A DNA stretch of 64,000 nucleotides from Hasllibacter sp. MH4015 (GTDB lineage Bacteria; Pseudomonadota; Alphaproteobacteria; Rhodobacterales; Rhodobacteraceae): NCBI RefSeq assembly GCF_020177575.1, contig NZ_JAHTBK010000001.1, positions 1,423,875 through 1,487,874 on the forward strand, written 5' to 3'. A program made the translations under genes and the position numbers. The notes under the pieces were generated by a model that worked only from the letters and a program-made list of their open reading frames with translations, had not been told where the DNA came from and searched no databases. Below are positions 44,460-52,733 of this stretch, piece after piece. How positions within the stretch are numbered: the stretch's first letter is position 1; every line of letters begins with the position of its first letter.

Positions 44460-44824
44460 CCGTTCGATCCGCCGGGCCGCTCGGGCAACGCGAAGCTGAG
44501 CGTCGGGCGTGTGACATCCAGGACCGGACGTTGCGCGCTTGCGATATCAGGCCGCACGATCGGTACATCGGGCAGCGCGCTGCGCGACGCGATGGTCGAC
44601 GGCATCGCACGTTCCGGCAATTGCGCGGACTGCCATGCGATGACGCCCGTAATGCCGATCGCGAGGGCGACGGACGCCGCGATTGCAATCGGCACAACCT
44701 TTCTACGGCGCGGCTCAGGCCGTTCGATGCGTAGGGGGGGCGCGTGGCGCAGGGCGTGATAGTCTGCCTTCGCTTGCCCAAACACTTGATCCAGCGCAGC
44801 GATGTCATCGTCCGTGTCATGCAT
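44456..44824 (-). CDS. Single-pass membrane protein, putative anti-sigma factor
   Basis: 122 residues. The polar N-terminal part (HDTDDDIAALDQVFGQAKAD) would be cytoplasmic. A transmembrane helix at about 43-65 (VVPIAIAASVALAIGITGVI) and a short Pro-rich periplasmic tail follow. No zinc-binding HxxxCxxC anti-sigma motif. The anti-sigma call rests on size, topology and translational coupling to the ECF sigma gene, not on sequence similarity. It is first in the operon, preceded 12 bases upstream by a 7-bp-arm palindrome. Confidence 0.6.
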   Translation of the reverse strand: MHDTDDDIAALDQVFGQAKADYHALRHAPPLRIERPEPRRRKVVPIAIAASVALAIGITGVIAWQSAQLPERAMPSTIASRSALPDVPIVRPDIASAQRPVLDVTRPTLSFALPERPGGSNG

Positions 44825-44836
44825 GATCTGCCCTTT

Positions 44837-44857
44837 CCATGTCTATTGATGACATGG
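44837..44857. promoter_or_regulatory. Palindrome upstream of the ECF sigma operon
   Basis: CCATGTC (44837-44843), 7-base spacer, GACATGG (44851-44857): perfect 7-bp arms lying 13-33 bases before the first gene of the operon. Could be an operator or a translational control hairpin overlapping the leader. Confidence 0.45.
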
Positions 44858-44929
44858 GCCACCGGTTCGGTTTACCGGCGTGCGTAATTTTTTCTCTCGG
44901 TCGGGGGCAGGGCATTGGAGCGGGCCAAA

Positions 44930-45080
44930 GAAAAACGGCGTTGCCAAGGGACAGGGCAACGCCGTTCTCTTGCATGTCCGGCGCGAGGGACAAGGGACAG
45001 AAAGGCGCCGGACCGAAAGCACAAGCGGGGGACAGCCGCCGGTGCCTATGTCGTCGGCGGCGTCGGGGAGGGAGGGACCC
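44930..45080 (-). ncRNA. Candidate structured RNA with repeated C-rich loops
   Basis: Read on the minus strand, this gap holds consecutive hairpins: GCCGCCG/CGGCGGC (arms at 45055-45061 and 45035-45041), GTCCGGCGC/GCGCCGGAC (45005-45013 and 44976-44984), and a terminator AACGGCGTTGCC/GGCAACGCCGTT (44966-44955 and 44945-44934) ending in T5-C-T3. The loops of the last two share the exact ten bases CTGTCCCTTG, and GTCCC occurs five times between 45080 and 44946. No coding sense. It could be an independent small RNA or the 3' UTR of the LuxR gene; I found no convincing promoter. Confidence 0.5.
44934..44966 (-). terminator. Strong minus-strand terminator
   Basis: Perfect 12-bp stem (AACGGCGTTGCC / GGCAACGCCGTT) with 9-base loop and a following T-rich tail on the minus strand. 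It ends leftward transcripts from the LuxR gene or from an RNA starting in 44990-45300. Confidence 0.75.
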
Positions 45081-45315
45081 GGGCCACCGTTTCCCTGAAG
45101 CGGAACCGTGGCGCTGAGAAATACGCACCACCCGCTTCAGGCCCCGAGGGCGCGGCCCCCGGGTGGGTCCGGAGGCGGGAAAAAGCCGCTCCGAAACCCG
45201 ATGTTCCTGGCTGTAATTGCCATCACTCACGGAACACGCTCCTTTTGCGATATTCCGGAAGATGGCGATAGATGAGGGAATCCTTACCCCTAGATTTCGA
45301 GACGCTTAACCGTCG

Positions 45316-46119
45316 TCAGCGGCGGTCGCCCACGGCCCCGGTCAGGTGTGGCAGACGCGCGGTCTTGTCGTCCTTGTCGTCGAGGCGGAAGATTTGGTTG
45401 AGGATGGAGGCCTTGCGCACTGCCTGGGCCGTCGTCTCCACTCCCAAAGCGTCGCGCGCGCCGCGCAGGTGCTTTTCCACGGTTGCGACGTTGCGTTCCA
45501 GCAATAGCGCGATGTCGGCCATGGTCTTGCCGTCGGCCACAAGTTCCAGCACCTCGGATTGGCGCGGGGTCAGCAGCTTGCGCTGGCCGGTGGCGGGCAA
45601 TTGCAAGATGCAAAGATGCGCGACATGGCAGATGGTTTCGATGTCTTCGCCATGCTGTTCCCAGATCGCGTCGGCCTCATCCTGGCCCATGCCTTTCTTG
45701 ACGGCCATGCCGATGCCCGCATTGGCGTTCTTGATCGCCATGGGAAAGCTGATGGTGTAGCCCGCCGTGATCCCGTGCTTCTCGTTCAGGCCGCGCATCG
45801 CAAGCTCCCCCTGCGAGGGTTCTTCGTGCGCCATGGCCATGTAGACATCCCGCCACGACGCGGCCCCGGTGTTGGAGATCGCCCACCGCATCATCACGCC
45901 GTTGCGGAACATGCCGCCGTCCACATAGGCCTCCACGTAATCCGTGGGCATGTTGGTCAGCAGCAGGGCATCCTCGGGATTGTCGTAAAGACCCGCACCG
46001 CGAAAGGCGTTGAAGCCATAAAAGACACGGTCAAAGCCGTATCCGGCCAAAACCTTGGTGTGGTGGGACCAGAGATCTTCCACCGTGGTCATTTCGAGAT
46101 AGGGACGTAGGCGTTTCAT
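45316..46119 (-). CDS. LuxR-family regulator with autoinducer-binding-type domain
   Basis: 267 residues. Residues about 10-170 match the autoinducer-binding fold (EDLWSHHTKVLAGYGFDRVF, TDYVEAYVDGGMFRNGVMMRW). Residues about 195-255 are a LuxR helix-turn-helix (LLTPRQSEVLELVADGKTMA, then DIALLLERNVATVEKHLRGAR). By hand alignment to TraR, the acyl-HSL-contacting Trp57 is Tyr and the Asp70 position is Asn/Gly, so classical AHL binding is doubtful. No luxI is in the window, making it a solo. ATG 46119 is chosen over 46137 because GAGGA sits eight bases before it. Confidence 0.85.
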   Translation of the reverse strand: MKRLRPYLEMTTVEDLWSHHTKVLAGYGFDRVFYGFNAFRGAGLYDNPEDALLLTNMPTDYVEAYVDGGMFRNGVMMRWAISNTGAASWRDVYMAMAHEEPSQGELAMRGLNEKHGITAGYTISFPMAIKNANAGIGMAVKKGMGQDEADAIWEQHGEDIETICHVAHLCILQLPATGQRKLLTPRQSEVLELVADGKTMADIALLLERNVATVEKHLRGARDALGVETTAQAVRKASILNQIFRLDDKDDKTARLPHLTGAVGDRR

Positions 46120-46143
46120 AAGGGGGGTCCTCGCCAATCGTGT

Positions 46144-46584
46144 TTATGATTTTGGGTTCAAATGTCCGTGGAGCGCGCGCAGGGCGAGCGGATAGCCCGC
46201 GGTGCCGAAGCCAAGAATGACGCCGACACAGGCGCTCGCGATCATCGAATGATGGCGGAAGGCCTCGCGTGCGTGGGTGTTGGAGATATGGAGTTCGACT
46301 GTCGGTAATTGTGTGGCCTCGATCGCATCGTGAAGCGCGATGGATGTGTGGGTATAGGCGCCCGCGTTCAGGACGACGCCGTCATGGGTCTGGCGCGCCC
46401 CATGCAGGGCGTCGACCAATCCGCCCTCGTGGTTGGATTGGGCGAAGGTCAGCTCCACCCCCAGCTCCGCCGCCGTGGCATGGCACGCGGCCTCCACCTC
46501 CGCCAGGGTGGTGGAGCCATAGATTTCGGGCGCGCGCTCTCCCAACAGGTTGAGGTTCGGCCCATTGAGCACCAGGTATTTCAT
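46144..46584 (-). CDS. aroQ: 3-dehydroquinate dehydratase, type II
   Basis: 146 residues; third step of the shikimate pathway. The type II signature YLVLNGPNLNLLGERAPEIY contains the flexible-loop Arg and catalytic Tyr22. FAQSNHEGGLVDALHGA, then VLNAGAYTHTSIALHDAI and VELHISNTHAREAFRHHSM (catalytic His) follow. The order is exact for AroQ, a dodecameric cytosolic enzyme. It lies 25 bases upstream of the LuxR gene on the same strand (7 bases if the alternative LuxR start at 46137 is used). Confidence 0.96.
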   Translation of the reverse strand: MKYLVLNGPNLNLLGERAPEIYGSTTLAEVEAACHATAAELGVELTFAQSNHEGGLVDALHGARQTHDGVVLNAGAYTHTSIALHDAIEATQLPTVELHISNTHAREAFRHHSMIASACVGVILGFGTAGYPLALRALHGHLNPKS

Positions 46585-46649
46585 GCGTCATTGTCCCTTT
46601 GGCGCCACCCTATATTCAACAATGGGTTAACGTCGAGTCGTGCGGGCGT

Positions 46650-47048
46650 TCAATCCCGCGGTTCCGGCATCTGAACCGGCCCGCCCTTGGCTGCCCATGG
46701 CGAAAACCCCTCCCGCAGATGCGCGGCGGCAAAGCCCATATCCTGCAAGGTCGCGACCGTCAGGGCCGAGCGCCAACCCGATGCACAGTGGAAGACATAA
46801 CGTTTGCCCTCCTGCGCGAAGACGGGCTTGTGATAGGGGCTGTCGGGATCGACCCAGAATTCCACCATGCCCCGCGGCGCGTGGACCGAGCCGGGAATGA
46901 AGCCGCGATTACGTTCGCGGATGTCACGGATATCGACGACGACCAGATCGGGGTCATCCAATTGCGCGATCAGATCGGTGATCTCCACCTCCTCGATCCG
47001 CGCGCGGGCGTCTGCCACCATCTCGGCGGCTGTCTTCTTCAATGGCAT
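46650..47048 (-). CDS. Rhodanese-domain protein
   Basis: 132 residues, one rhodanese domain. Start MPLKKTAAEMVADARARIEE, then LVVVDIRDIRERNRGFIPGS (CDC25-like strand, IPGS) and HAPRGMVEFWVDPDSPYH. The active-site loop FHCASGWRSALT (Cys followed by ASGWRS) follows, then LREGFSPWAAKGGPVQ. It is a likely single-domain sulfurtransferase. An in-frame TTG at 47060 is possible, but ATG 47048 has GGGG at good distance. Divergent from the propionyl-CoA synthetase gene. Confidence 0.88.
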   Translation of the reverse strand: MPLKKTAAEMVADARARIEEVEITDLIAQLDDPDLVVVDIRDIRERNRGFIPGSVHAPRGMVEFWVDPDSPYHKPVFAQEGKRYVFHCASGWRSALTVATLQDMGFAAAHLREGFSPWAAKGGPVQMPEPRD

Positions 47049-47072
47049 GTCATACCCCAATCGTCGCAGATA

Positions 47073-47082
47073 GCGTTAACGC
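47073..47082. promoter_or_regulatory. GCGTTAACGC palindrome in a divergent promoter gap
   Basis: Perfect 10-base palindrome in the 125-base gap between the divergent rhodanese and propionyl-CoA synthetase genes. Could be an operator; short enough to be chance. Confidence 0.25.
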
Positions 47083-47173
47083 ACATTGACCGCGACCAAG
47101 GCCCGCCGCAACCTGACCCACGGAAGGATCGGGCCGCAATGCGGGTGGTCCGCTGCAATGGATTGAGACGGCA

Positions 47174-49075
47174 ATGACCTATAAAGACACCTATGCGGCC
47201 TGGGCCGCTGACCCGGCCGAATTCTGGGCCGAGGCCGCGACCGGCATCGACTGGATCAAGGCCCCTGATGTCACCTTCGACGCCGATCAGGGCATCTACG
47301 GGCGCTGGTTCCCGGACGGGGTCTGCAACACCTGCCACAACGCGGTCGATCGCCATGTGGCGGCGGGCAACGGCGACCGCTTGGCGTTGATCTATGACAG
47401 CCCGGTGACGGGGCAGGTGCGCAAGATCACCTATGCGGACCTGCAAGATGAGGTCGCTGCCCTAGGCGCAGTGTTGCAGGATCACGGCGTGGGGCAGGGG
47501 GACCGCGTTATCGTCTACATGCCCATGGTGGCGGAAGCGGTCATCGCGATGCTGGCCTGCGCGCGGATCGGCGCGGTGCATTCGGTGGTTTTCGGCGGGT
47601 TCGCGGCGCCCGAGCTTGCCACGCGGATCGACGATGCCGGTGCGAAGGCCGTGATCACGGCATCGTGCGGGATCGAGCCCGGGCGCATCATCAACTACAT
47701 GACCCTCCTCAACGACGCCATTGACATCGCTCAGGTCAAGCCGGATTTCTGCGTCGTTCTGCAACGGGACACACAGCCCTGTGATCTGACCGAAGGGCGC
47801 GACGTGGATTGGGCCGAGGCTGTCGCGGACGCAAAAGCAAGGGGTCGGAGGGCCGATTGCGTTTCGGTCAAGGCAACCGATCCGGCCTATATCCTCTATA
47901 CGTCCGGCACGACCGGCCAGCCCAAGGGCGTGGTGCGCGATACCGGCGGGCACATGGTGGCGCTGCACTGGAGCATGGAGCACATCTACGGCGCTAAACC
48001 GGGGGAGGTTTTCTGGGCCGCGTCCGATGTCGGCTGGGTCGTGGGGCATTCCTATATCTGTTACGCGCCGCTTCTGGCGGGCTGCACAACGCTTGTCTAC
48101 GAGGGCAAACCGGTCGGCACGCCCGATGCAGGGGCGTTCTGGCGGGTGATGGCCGATCACGATGTGAGCATCCTGTTCACTGCACCCACGGCGTTCCGGG
48201 CGATCCGTGGCCAAGATCCCAAGGGCGAGCTGATCGGGCAATACGACCTGTCAACGTTTCGCACCCTGTTTCTTGCCGGCGAACGCTCCGATCCCGCGAC
48301 CCTGCAATGGGCAGAGGAGCAGTTGGGCGTGCCCGTCATCGACCATTGGTGGCAGACGGAGACGGGATGGGCGATTTCCGCAATCCCTATGGGGATCGAG
48401 GCGCTGCCGGTGAAGCATGGTTCGCCCGGCGTCCCGATGCCGGGATATGACGTTCAGGTGCTCGACGATGCAGGACAGGCCGTGCCACGCGGAACCCTGG
48501 GCAACATCGTGGTGAAACTTCCGCTGCCACCAAGCTGTCTGCCGACATTGTGGAACGCGGAGGAGCGGTTCCAAGCCAGCTATCTCAACGATTTTCCCGG
48601 GTATTACGCCACATCCGACGCCGGGATTCTGGACGAAGACGGCTACCTGCACATCATGGCGCGCACCGATGACATCATAAACGTCGCGGGCCACAGGCTC
48701 AGCACCGGCGCGATGGAAGAGGTTCTGGCCCACCACGACGCGGTGGCGGAATGCGCGGTGATCGGCAAGGCTGACGCGCTGAAGGGCCAGACGCCGCTGG
48801 GGTTTTTCGTGCTGAAATCCGGTGTGGACTTGGCGGAGGACGAGATCGTTCGCGACCTCGTGGCGCTGGTCCGCGAGGAAATCGGCGCGGTGGCGGCCTT
48901 CAAGACGGCCGTGGCGGTCAAACGGCTGCCCAAGACGCGGTCGGGCAAGGTGCTCCGTGGCACGATGCAGAAGATCGCGGATGCGGAAAGCTACAAGATG
49001 CCCGCGGCCATTGATGACCCGGCGATCTTGGACGAGATTACAGAAACGCTGAACGCGAAGGGATTGATCGGATGA
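47174..49075 (+). CDS. prpE: Propionyl-CoA synthetase-type acyl-CoA synthetase
   Basis: 633 residues, acetyl/propionyl-CoA synthetase branch of the adenylate-forming family. N-terminal ACAS domain with [21 protein letters not shown]-loop [20 protein letters not shown] followed by [15 protein letters not shown] (a PrpE hallmark), [16 protein letters not shown], hinge [20 protein letters not shown], and the catalytic Lys in [14 protein letters not shown]. It converts short-chain fatty acid, ATP and CoA to acyl-CoA. Its stop overlaps the RidA start. The rest of the methylcitrate or methylmalonyl pathway is not here. Confidence 0.9.
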   Translation: MTYKDTYAAWAADPAEFWAEAATGIDWIKAPDVTFDADQGIYGRWFPDGVCNTCHNAVDRHVAAGNGDRLALIYDSPVTGQVRKITYADLQDEVAALGAVLQDHGVGQGDRVIVYMPMVAEAVIAMLACARIGAVHSVVFGGFAAPELATRIDDAGAKAVITASCGIEPGRIINYMTLLNDAIDIAQVKPDFCVVLQRDTQPCDLTEGRDVDWAEAVADAKARGRRADCVSVKATDPAYILYTSGTTGQPKGVVRDTGGHMVALHWSMEHIYGAKPGEVFWAASDVGWVVGHSYICYAPLLAGCTTLVYEGKPVGTPDAGAFWRVMADHDVSILFTAPTAFRAIRGQDPKGELIGQYDLSTFRTLFLAGERSDPATLQWAEEQLGVPVIDHWWQTETGWAISAIPMGIEALPVKHGSPGVPMPGYDVQVLDDAGQAVPRGTLGNIVVKLPLPPSCLPTLWNAEERFQASYLNDFPGYYATSDAGILDEDGYLHIMARTDDIINVAGHRLSTGAMEEVLAHHDAVAECAVIGKADALKGQTPLGFFVLKSGVDLAEDEIVRDLVALVREEIGAVAAFKTAVAVKRLPKTRSGKVLRGTMQKIADAESYKMPAAIDDPAILDEITETLNAKGLIG

Positions 49076-49413
49076 TCGAGCGGATGGAAACCGGCGCGCG
49101 GATGTCGAAGATCGTAAAGCATAATGGCGTGGTTTATCTGTCCGGTCAGGTGGGCGAGGGCGCGGACGTCACGGAACAGACAGAGGAATGTCTGCGCCGG
49201 GTCGATGCGCTGTTGCAGCAAGCCGGTTCGTCGCGGGCGCATCTGTTGCAGGTCACGATCTGGCTGGCTGACATGGCAGACTTCGCCGCGATGAACGCGG
49301 TCTGGGATGCGTGGGTGCCGGACGGCCATGCACCGGCACGGGCCTGTGGTGAGGCAAAGCTGGCGCGCGACGTGTTGAAGGTGGAAATAATCGTGACGGC
49401 AGCGCTCAAATGA
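49072..49413 (+). CDS. RidA family protein
   Basis: 113 residues of the YjgF/YER057c/UK114 fold. [20 protein letters not shown], then [20 protein letters not shown] and the active-site Arg segment [13 protein letters not shown]. Family members release ammonia from reactive enamine/imine intermediates, or act as deaminases in degradation pathways. ATG 49072 overlaps the PrpE stop (ATGA), so it is co-translated. The link to propionate activation is unexplained. Confidence 0.88.
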   Translation: MIERMETGARMSKIVKHNGVVYLSGQVGEGADVTEQTEECLRRVDALLQQAGSSRAHLLQVTIWLADMADFAAMNAVWDAWVPDGHAPARACGEAKLARDVLKVEIIVTAALK

Positions 49414-49416
49414 GCC

Positions 49417-49430
49417 GTGCACGCGTGCAC
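49417..49430. promoter_or_regulatory. 14-base palindrome after RidA
   Basis: GTGCACGCGTGCAC is a perfect palindrome three bases past the RidA stop, in a gap otherwise AT-rich. Might be an operator for the downstream amidohydrolase gene. Confidence 0.4.
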
Positions 49431-49450
49431 ATCACGCTAAACACTTGATC

Positions 49451-49479
49451 TTACGGTATATCACACAAGTGCGTATATT
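49451..49479 (+). promoter_or_regulatory. Possible sigma-70 promoter for the amidohydrolase gene
   Basis: TTACGG at 49451-49456 and TATATT at 49474-49479 with 17 bases between, in a notably AT-rich patch 40 bases before the gene start. The -10 is good; the -35 is weak. Confidence 0.4.
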
Positions 49480-49518
49480 TAACATAATCATGATTACTGG
49501 CCAACTGGATATCGTGTA

Positions 49519-50448
49519 ATGGCGTTGAAAGATCTCCTCCCCCACGGCTATATCGACGCGCATCACCATGTCTGGGCGCCGGAAAGTCGCGGTGACGAAA
49601 TCGGATACGGCTGGTTGCGCGATGTCGGTGCAATGAAACCGTTCGGCGACCCGACACCGATCCAGCGCGATTACCTGATGGACGAATTCCTGGCCGAGGC
49701 CGCGCTTGCGCCCCGTGCCTCCGTCCACGTCCAGACCGATGGCGCGCTGCCGGACCCCGTCGCGGAGACGCGCTTCGTGCAGGATCAGGCCGATGCGGCG
49801 GATCACGCGGTAAAGATCGTGGCGCTCGTCGACCTGAGCGCCGATGATCTGACCCAGACGCTTTCCCGCCACGCAGAAAGCAAGGATTTTTGCGGCGTAC
49901 GTCAGATCGTGGCGCGGCTCGATCAAAGGCCGGATTTGTCATTCGCGCCAAGGGATTACCTGACGGAGCGAAGGTGGATTGACGGCCTTAAGGTTCTGGA
50001 GGATCGCGGGCTGAGCTTCGATTTTCAGATGTATCCAGAACAGGCGGAGGCGGCGTTGGAGGCGCTGTCCGACACCCCTGCCCTGACCGTCGTCATCGAC
50101 CACGCGCTTTGCCCGTATGACCCGCGGGCGGAGGGCTACGAACTCTGGTCGGACGCGGTGCGACTGATGGCGGAGCGGCCCGGTACGTTCATCAAGCTCA
50201 GCGGTTGGGGCATGTACGATGCCGTTTGGGGACGCTACGGCAGCGAGGCAATTGGCCCGTATATCGACGATATTCTTGCGACTTTCGGAGCCGATCGCGT
50301 GATGTGGGGAAGCAATTATCCGGTCGAAAAGCTGGCCACGCCCTATGAGACTTGCGTGGAGACGATTGCCCGCCATGTTCCCGACGTAGATCGTGAGAGC
50401 GTATTTATCCGTTCTGCGGCAAGGGCTTACGGATTGAAGTTAACCTAG
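49519..50448 (+). CDS. TIM-barrel amidohydrolase (amidohydrolase-2 type)
   Basis: 309 residues. The N-terminal metal motif YIDAHHHVWAPESRG (HxH) opens the barrel. Further blocks are FCGVRQIVARLDQRPD, a central TVVIDHALCPYD (His), TFIKLSGWGMYDAVW and the late metal/catalytic strand VMWGSNYPVEKL. This is the amidohydrolase_2/L-fuconolactonase-like group, which hydrolyses lactones or decarboxylates; the substrate is not readable. It is monocistronic behind an AT-rich promoter region. Its last codons overlap the convergent phoB gene by 9 bases. Confidence 0.82.
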   Translation: MALKDLLPHGYIDAHHHVWAPESRGDEIGYGWLRDVGAMKPFGDPTPIQRDYLMDEFLAEAALAPRASVHVQTDGALPDPVAETRFVQDQADAADHAVKIVALVDLSADDLTQTLSRHAESKDFCGVRQIVARLDQRPDLSFAPRDYLTERRWIDGLKVLEDRGLSFDFQMYPEQAEAALEALSDTPALTVVIDHALCPYDPRAEGYELWSDAVRLMAERPGTFIKLSGWGMYDAVWGRYGSEAIGPYIDDILATFGADRVMWGSNYPVEKLATPYETCVETIARHVPDVDRESVFIRSAARAYGLKLT

Positions 50449-51126
50449 GGAATAGCCCGCACCGCGTACTGTGCGGATGGGGTCACCCGCCTCCCCGGCC
50501 TTGAGCGCCTTGCGCAGGCGGCCGACATGGACATCCACGGTGCGGCTGTCGACATAAATCTCCCGCCCCCAGACGCGGTCGAGCAATTGTTCGCGCGACC
50601 AGACGCGGCCGGGGCGTTCCATCATCGCGGTCAGCAGGCGAAATTCCGTGGGGCCGAGCGACAAGGGTTCGCCCGCCCGAAAGACGCGATGCTCCGTCAG
50701 ATCCACCATTATGTCTTCGTATTCCAACCGCTCGCCCACTGTGGCCGGGCGCACGCGGCGCAGTTGGGTCCGCAGGCGGGCAAGCAATTCGGCGACAGAA
50801 TAGGGCTTGGTGATGTAATCATCGGCCCCCGTTTCCAGCCCCCGGACCTTGTCCGTTTCCTCCGACCGGGCCGACAGCATGATGATCGGGATACGCGCGG
50901 TGTCGCCGGACATCTTGAGCTGGCGGCACACCTCGATCCCCGAGACATGGGGCAGCATCCAATCCAGCACGATCACGTCGGGGGGCGTTTCGCGCACGGC
51001 GATCAACGCCTCGTCGCCCGCCGAAGCGGTCTGCACGTCGAAGCCTTCGGCCTTGATGTTATAGGCCAGAACCTCACGCTGTGCGGGTTCATCTTCCACC
51101 ACCAGAACGACGGGTTCGCCAGCCAT
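50440..51126 (-). CDS. phoB: Phosphate regulon response regulator PhoB
   Basis: 228 residues. Receiver domain VVLVVEDEPAQREVLAYNIK with phosphoacceptor Asp in VIVLDWMLPHVSGIEVCRQ and Lys in YITKPYS, then the OmpR-type winged helix (SLGPTEFRLLTAMMERPGRV, then WSREQLLDRVWGREIYVDSR and TVDVHVGRLRKALKAG). It binds Pho boxes. ATG 51126 fits AGAGG seven bases upstream; a GTG at 51132 overlapping the phoU stop (GTGA) is the alternative. Last gene of phoR-pstSCAB-phoU-phoB. It overlaps the amidohydrolase 3' end. Confidence 0.95.
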   Translation of the reverse strand: MAGEPVVLVVEDEPAQREVLAYNIKAEGFDVQTASAGDEALIAVRETPPDVIVLDWMLPHVSGIEVCRQLKMSGDTARIPIIMLSARSEETDKVRGLETGADDYITKPYSVAELLARLRTQLRRVRPATVGERLEYEDIMVDLTEHRVFRAGEPLSLGPTEFRLLTAMMERPGRVWSREQLLDRVWGREIYVDSRTVDVHVGRLRKALKAGEAGDPIRTVRGAGYSLG

Positions 51127-51128
51127 GC

Positions 51129-51839
51129 TCACGCCTCTTGCACGTAGGGGGTCTTGTCTTCCTTGGGGCGATCCTCATCCGGCATCTCACCGGTCACGAG
51201 GTAGATGACCTGTTCGGCGACCGAGGTGACGTGGTCGCCCATGCGTTCGATGTTCTTGGCCATGAAATGCAGGTGCATGCACGGTGTGATGTGGCGCGGA
51301 TCTTCCATCATGTGGGTGAGGTATTCACGGAACAGCGCGGAATACATCTGGTCCACCTCCAGGTCACGCTGGCGCACATCCTCGGCCAGTTCAGCGTCGT
51401 GCTGGATATAGGCGTCGAGCACGTCCTTGAGCATCAGTTCGACCTGCCGCGCCATGCGCCTGAGCGATGCGGTGGAGCCTTCGACGGGCGGCAATTCAAT
51501 GACAGACTGGCTGCGCTTGGCGATGTTCTTGGCGTAATCCCCGATGCGTTCGAGATTGGCGGAAACCCGAAACACGGACAAAACGGTTCGCAGATCGCTT
51601 GCCGTGGGCGCACGAAGCGCGATGATGCGTGCCGCTTCCTCGTTCACCTGTTCCTCCAGCGCGTCGATGGCCTTGTCGGCCTTGCGCACGGCCTGGGCCA
51701 GTTCGATGTCGCGGGTTTCCAACGCCTCGGCGGATTTGGCAATCGCCTCTTCCACGAGGCCGCCCATGCGCATGATCTTGGCCTGGATGCCCTCCAGGTC
51801 GCGGTCAAAGCCGCTGACGATATGTTCTGAATTCGGCAT
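51129..51839 (-). CDS. phoU: Phosphate signalling protein PhoU
   Basis: 236 residues. Two PhoU three-helix repeats; the N-terminal block is HIVSGFDRDLEGIQAKIMRM, with GGLVEEAIAKSAEALETRD. The conserved metal-binding-type motif RIGDYAKNIAKRS is in repeat 1, and ERMGDHVTSVAEQVIYLVTG is in repeat 2. PhoU dampens PhoR and Pst activity when phosphate is plentiful. ATG 51839 follows pstB by 23 bases. Confidence 0.95.
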   Translation of the reverse strand: MPNSEHIVSGFDRDLEGIQAKIMRMGGLVEEAIAKSAEALETRDIELAQAVRKADKAIDALEEQVNEEAARIIALRAPTASDLRTVLSVFRVSANLERIGDYAKNIAKRSQSVIELPPVEGSTASLRRMARQVELMLKDVLDAYIQHDAELAEDVRQRDLEVDQMYSALFREYLTHMMEDPRHITPCMHLHFMAKNIERMGDHVTSVAEQVIYLVTGEMPDEDRPKEDKTPYVQEA

Positions 51840-51862
51840 TGGTCTGCCCTGCCCTTGAGGAT

Positions 51863-52708
51863 TCAGCCGATACGGCCGGTGATGTAGCTTTCCGTGCGGG
51901 GATCGCTTGGATTGGTGAATATCTTGTCGGTGTCGTCGAATTCCACGAGGTTGCCGAGGTGGAAGAACGCCGTCTTCTGGGAAACGCGTGCGGCCTGCTG
52001 CATGGAATGGGTGACGATGACGACGGAATACCGCGAACGCAGGTCGTCGATAAGCTCCTCCACCTGCGCCGTGGCGATGGGATCGAGGGCTGAGCACGGC
52101 TCATCCATCAAGAGCACTTCCGGAGACGTTGCGACGGCGCGCGCGATGCACAGGCGCTGCTGCTGGCCGCCCGACAGGCCGGTGCCGGGCGCTTGCAGGC
52201 GGTCCTTCACCTCGTCCCAGATGGCCGCCCGGCGCAGGGAGCGTTCAACGATCTCCTCCAGGTCGGCCTTATTGCGCGACAGACCGTGGATGCGGGGGCC
52301 GTAGGCGACGTTGTCGAAAATGGATTTCGGGAAGGGGTTGGGCTTTTGGAAGACCATGCCGACCTTGGCGCGCAGCTGCACCGGGTCAACGGCGGGGTCG
52401 TAGATGTCTTCACCCTCCAGCAGCACGTCGCCCGTGACCTTGCAGCCATCAATGGTGTCGTTCATCCGGTTGAGCGCGCGCAGGAACGTGGATTTGCCGC
52501 AGCCCGAAGGGCCGATGAAGGCCGTGACGGTCTTGTCGGCGATATCCACATCCACGGCTTTGATCGCGTGGGTGACGGATTTGTCCTCGGCCATATCGGC
52601 CGCACTGCGCGTGCCGCCCCCTGCCCCGTAAAACACGTCCACGTTGCGGGCCTGCATCTTCAATTCACTCACGCCAACCCCCTGGTCGATCTGGGTCATG
52701 TCGTTCAT
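51863..52708 (-). CDS. pstB: Phosphate ABC transporter ATP-binding protein PstB
   Basis: 281 residues. Walker [21 protein letters not shown]-loop [20 protein letters not shown], signature [17 protein letters not shown], Walker [21 protein letters not shown] and the D/H-loop [19 protein letters not shown] are all intact. Phosphate-specific family by [16 protein letters not shown] 52708 has GGAGG eight bases upstream; a start at 52732 would begin MTPMEDAAM and lies right behind the pstA stop. Part of pstSCAB. Confidence 0.96.
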   Translation of the reverse strand: MNDMTQIDQGVGVSELKMQARNVDVFYGAGGGTRSAADMAEDKSVTHAIKAVDVDIADKTVTAFIGPSGCGKSTFLRALNRMNDTIDGCKVTGDVLLEGEDIYDPAVDPVQLRAKVGMVFQKPNPFPKSIFDNVAYGPRIHGLSRNKADLEEIVERSLRRAAIWDEVKDRLQAPGTGLSGGQQQRLCIARAVATSPEVLLMDEPCSALDPIATAQVEELIDDLRSRYSVVIVTHSMQQAARVSQKTAFFHLGNLVEFDDTDKIFTNPSDPRTESYITGRIG

Positions 52709-52733
52709 CGCTGCATCCTCCATCGGGGTCATC

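Larger units (their letters stand above)
44858..45315. other. 458-base non-coding stretch between the sigma operon and luxR
   Basis: Open frames here are shadow-like and Arg/Pro-rich with no family resemblance. Besides the terminator and C-rich hairpins (44930-45080) there is a further imperfect hairpin around 45085-45113 (GCCACGGTTCC against GGAAACGGTGGC). The right third (45180-45315) is less structured. It also has to contain the promoter for the leftward sigma operon. Confidence 0.6.

Noticed and set aside
44817-45230. 137-codon minus-strand frame before the ECF operon
   Set aside because: Arg/Pro-rich, spans the terminator and C-rich hairpins, overlaps the start of the membrane-protein gene; non-coding structure explains the region better.
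45061-45240. 6S RNA, RNase P RNA or tmRNA in the region beside luxR
   Set aside because: None of the conserved core sequences of these RNAs could be recognised on either strand.
45180-45240. EcfG-type promoter (GGAAC) near the sigma operon
   Set aside because: GGAAC occurs, but no CGTT lies 16-17 bases downstream on either strand.
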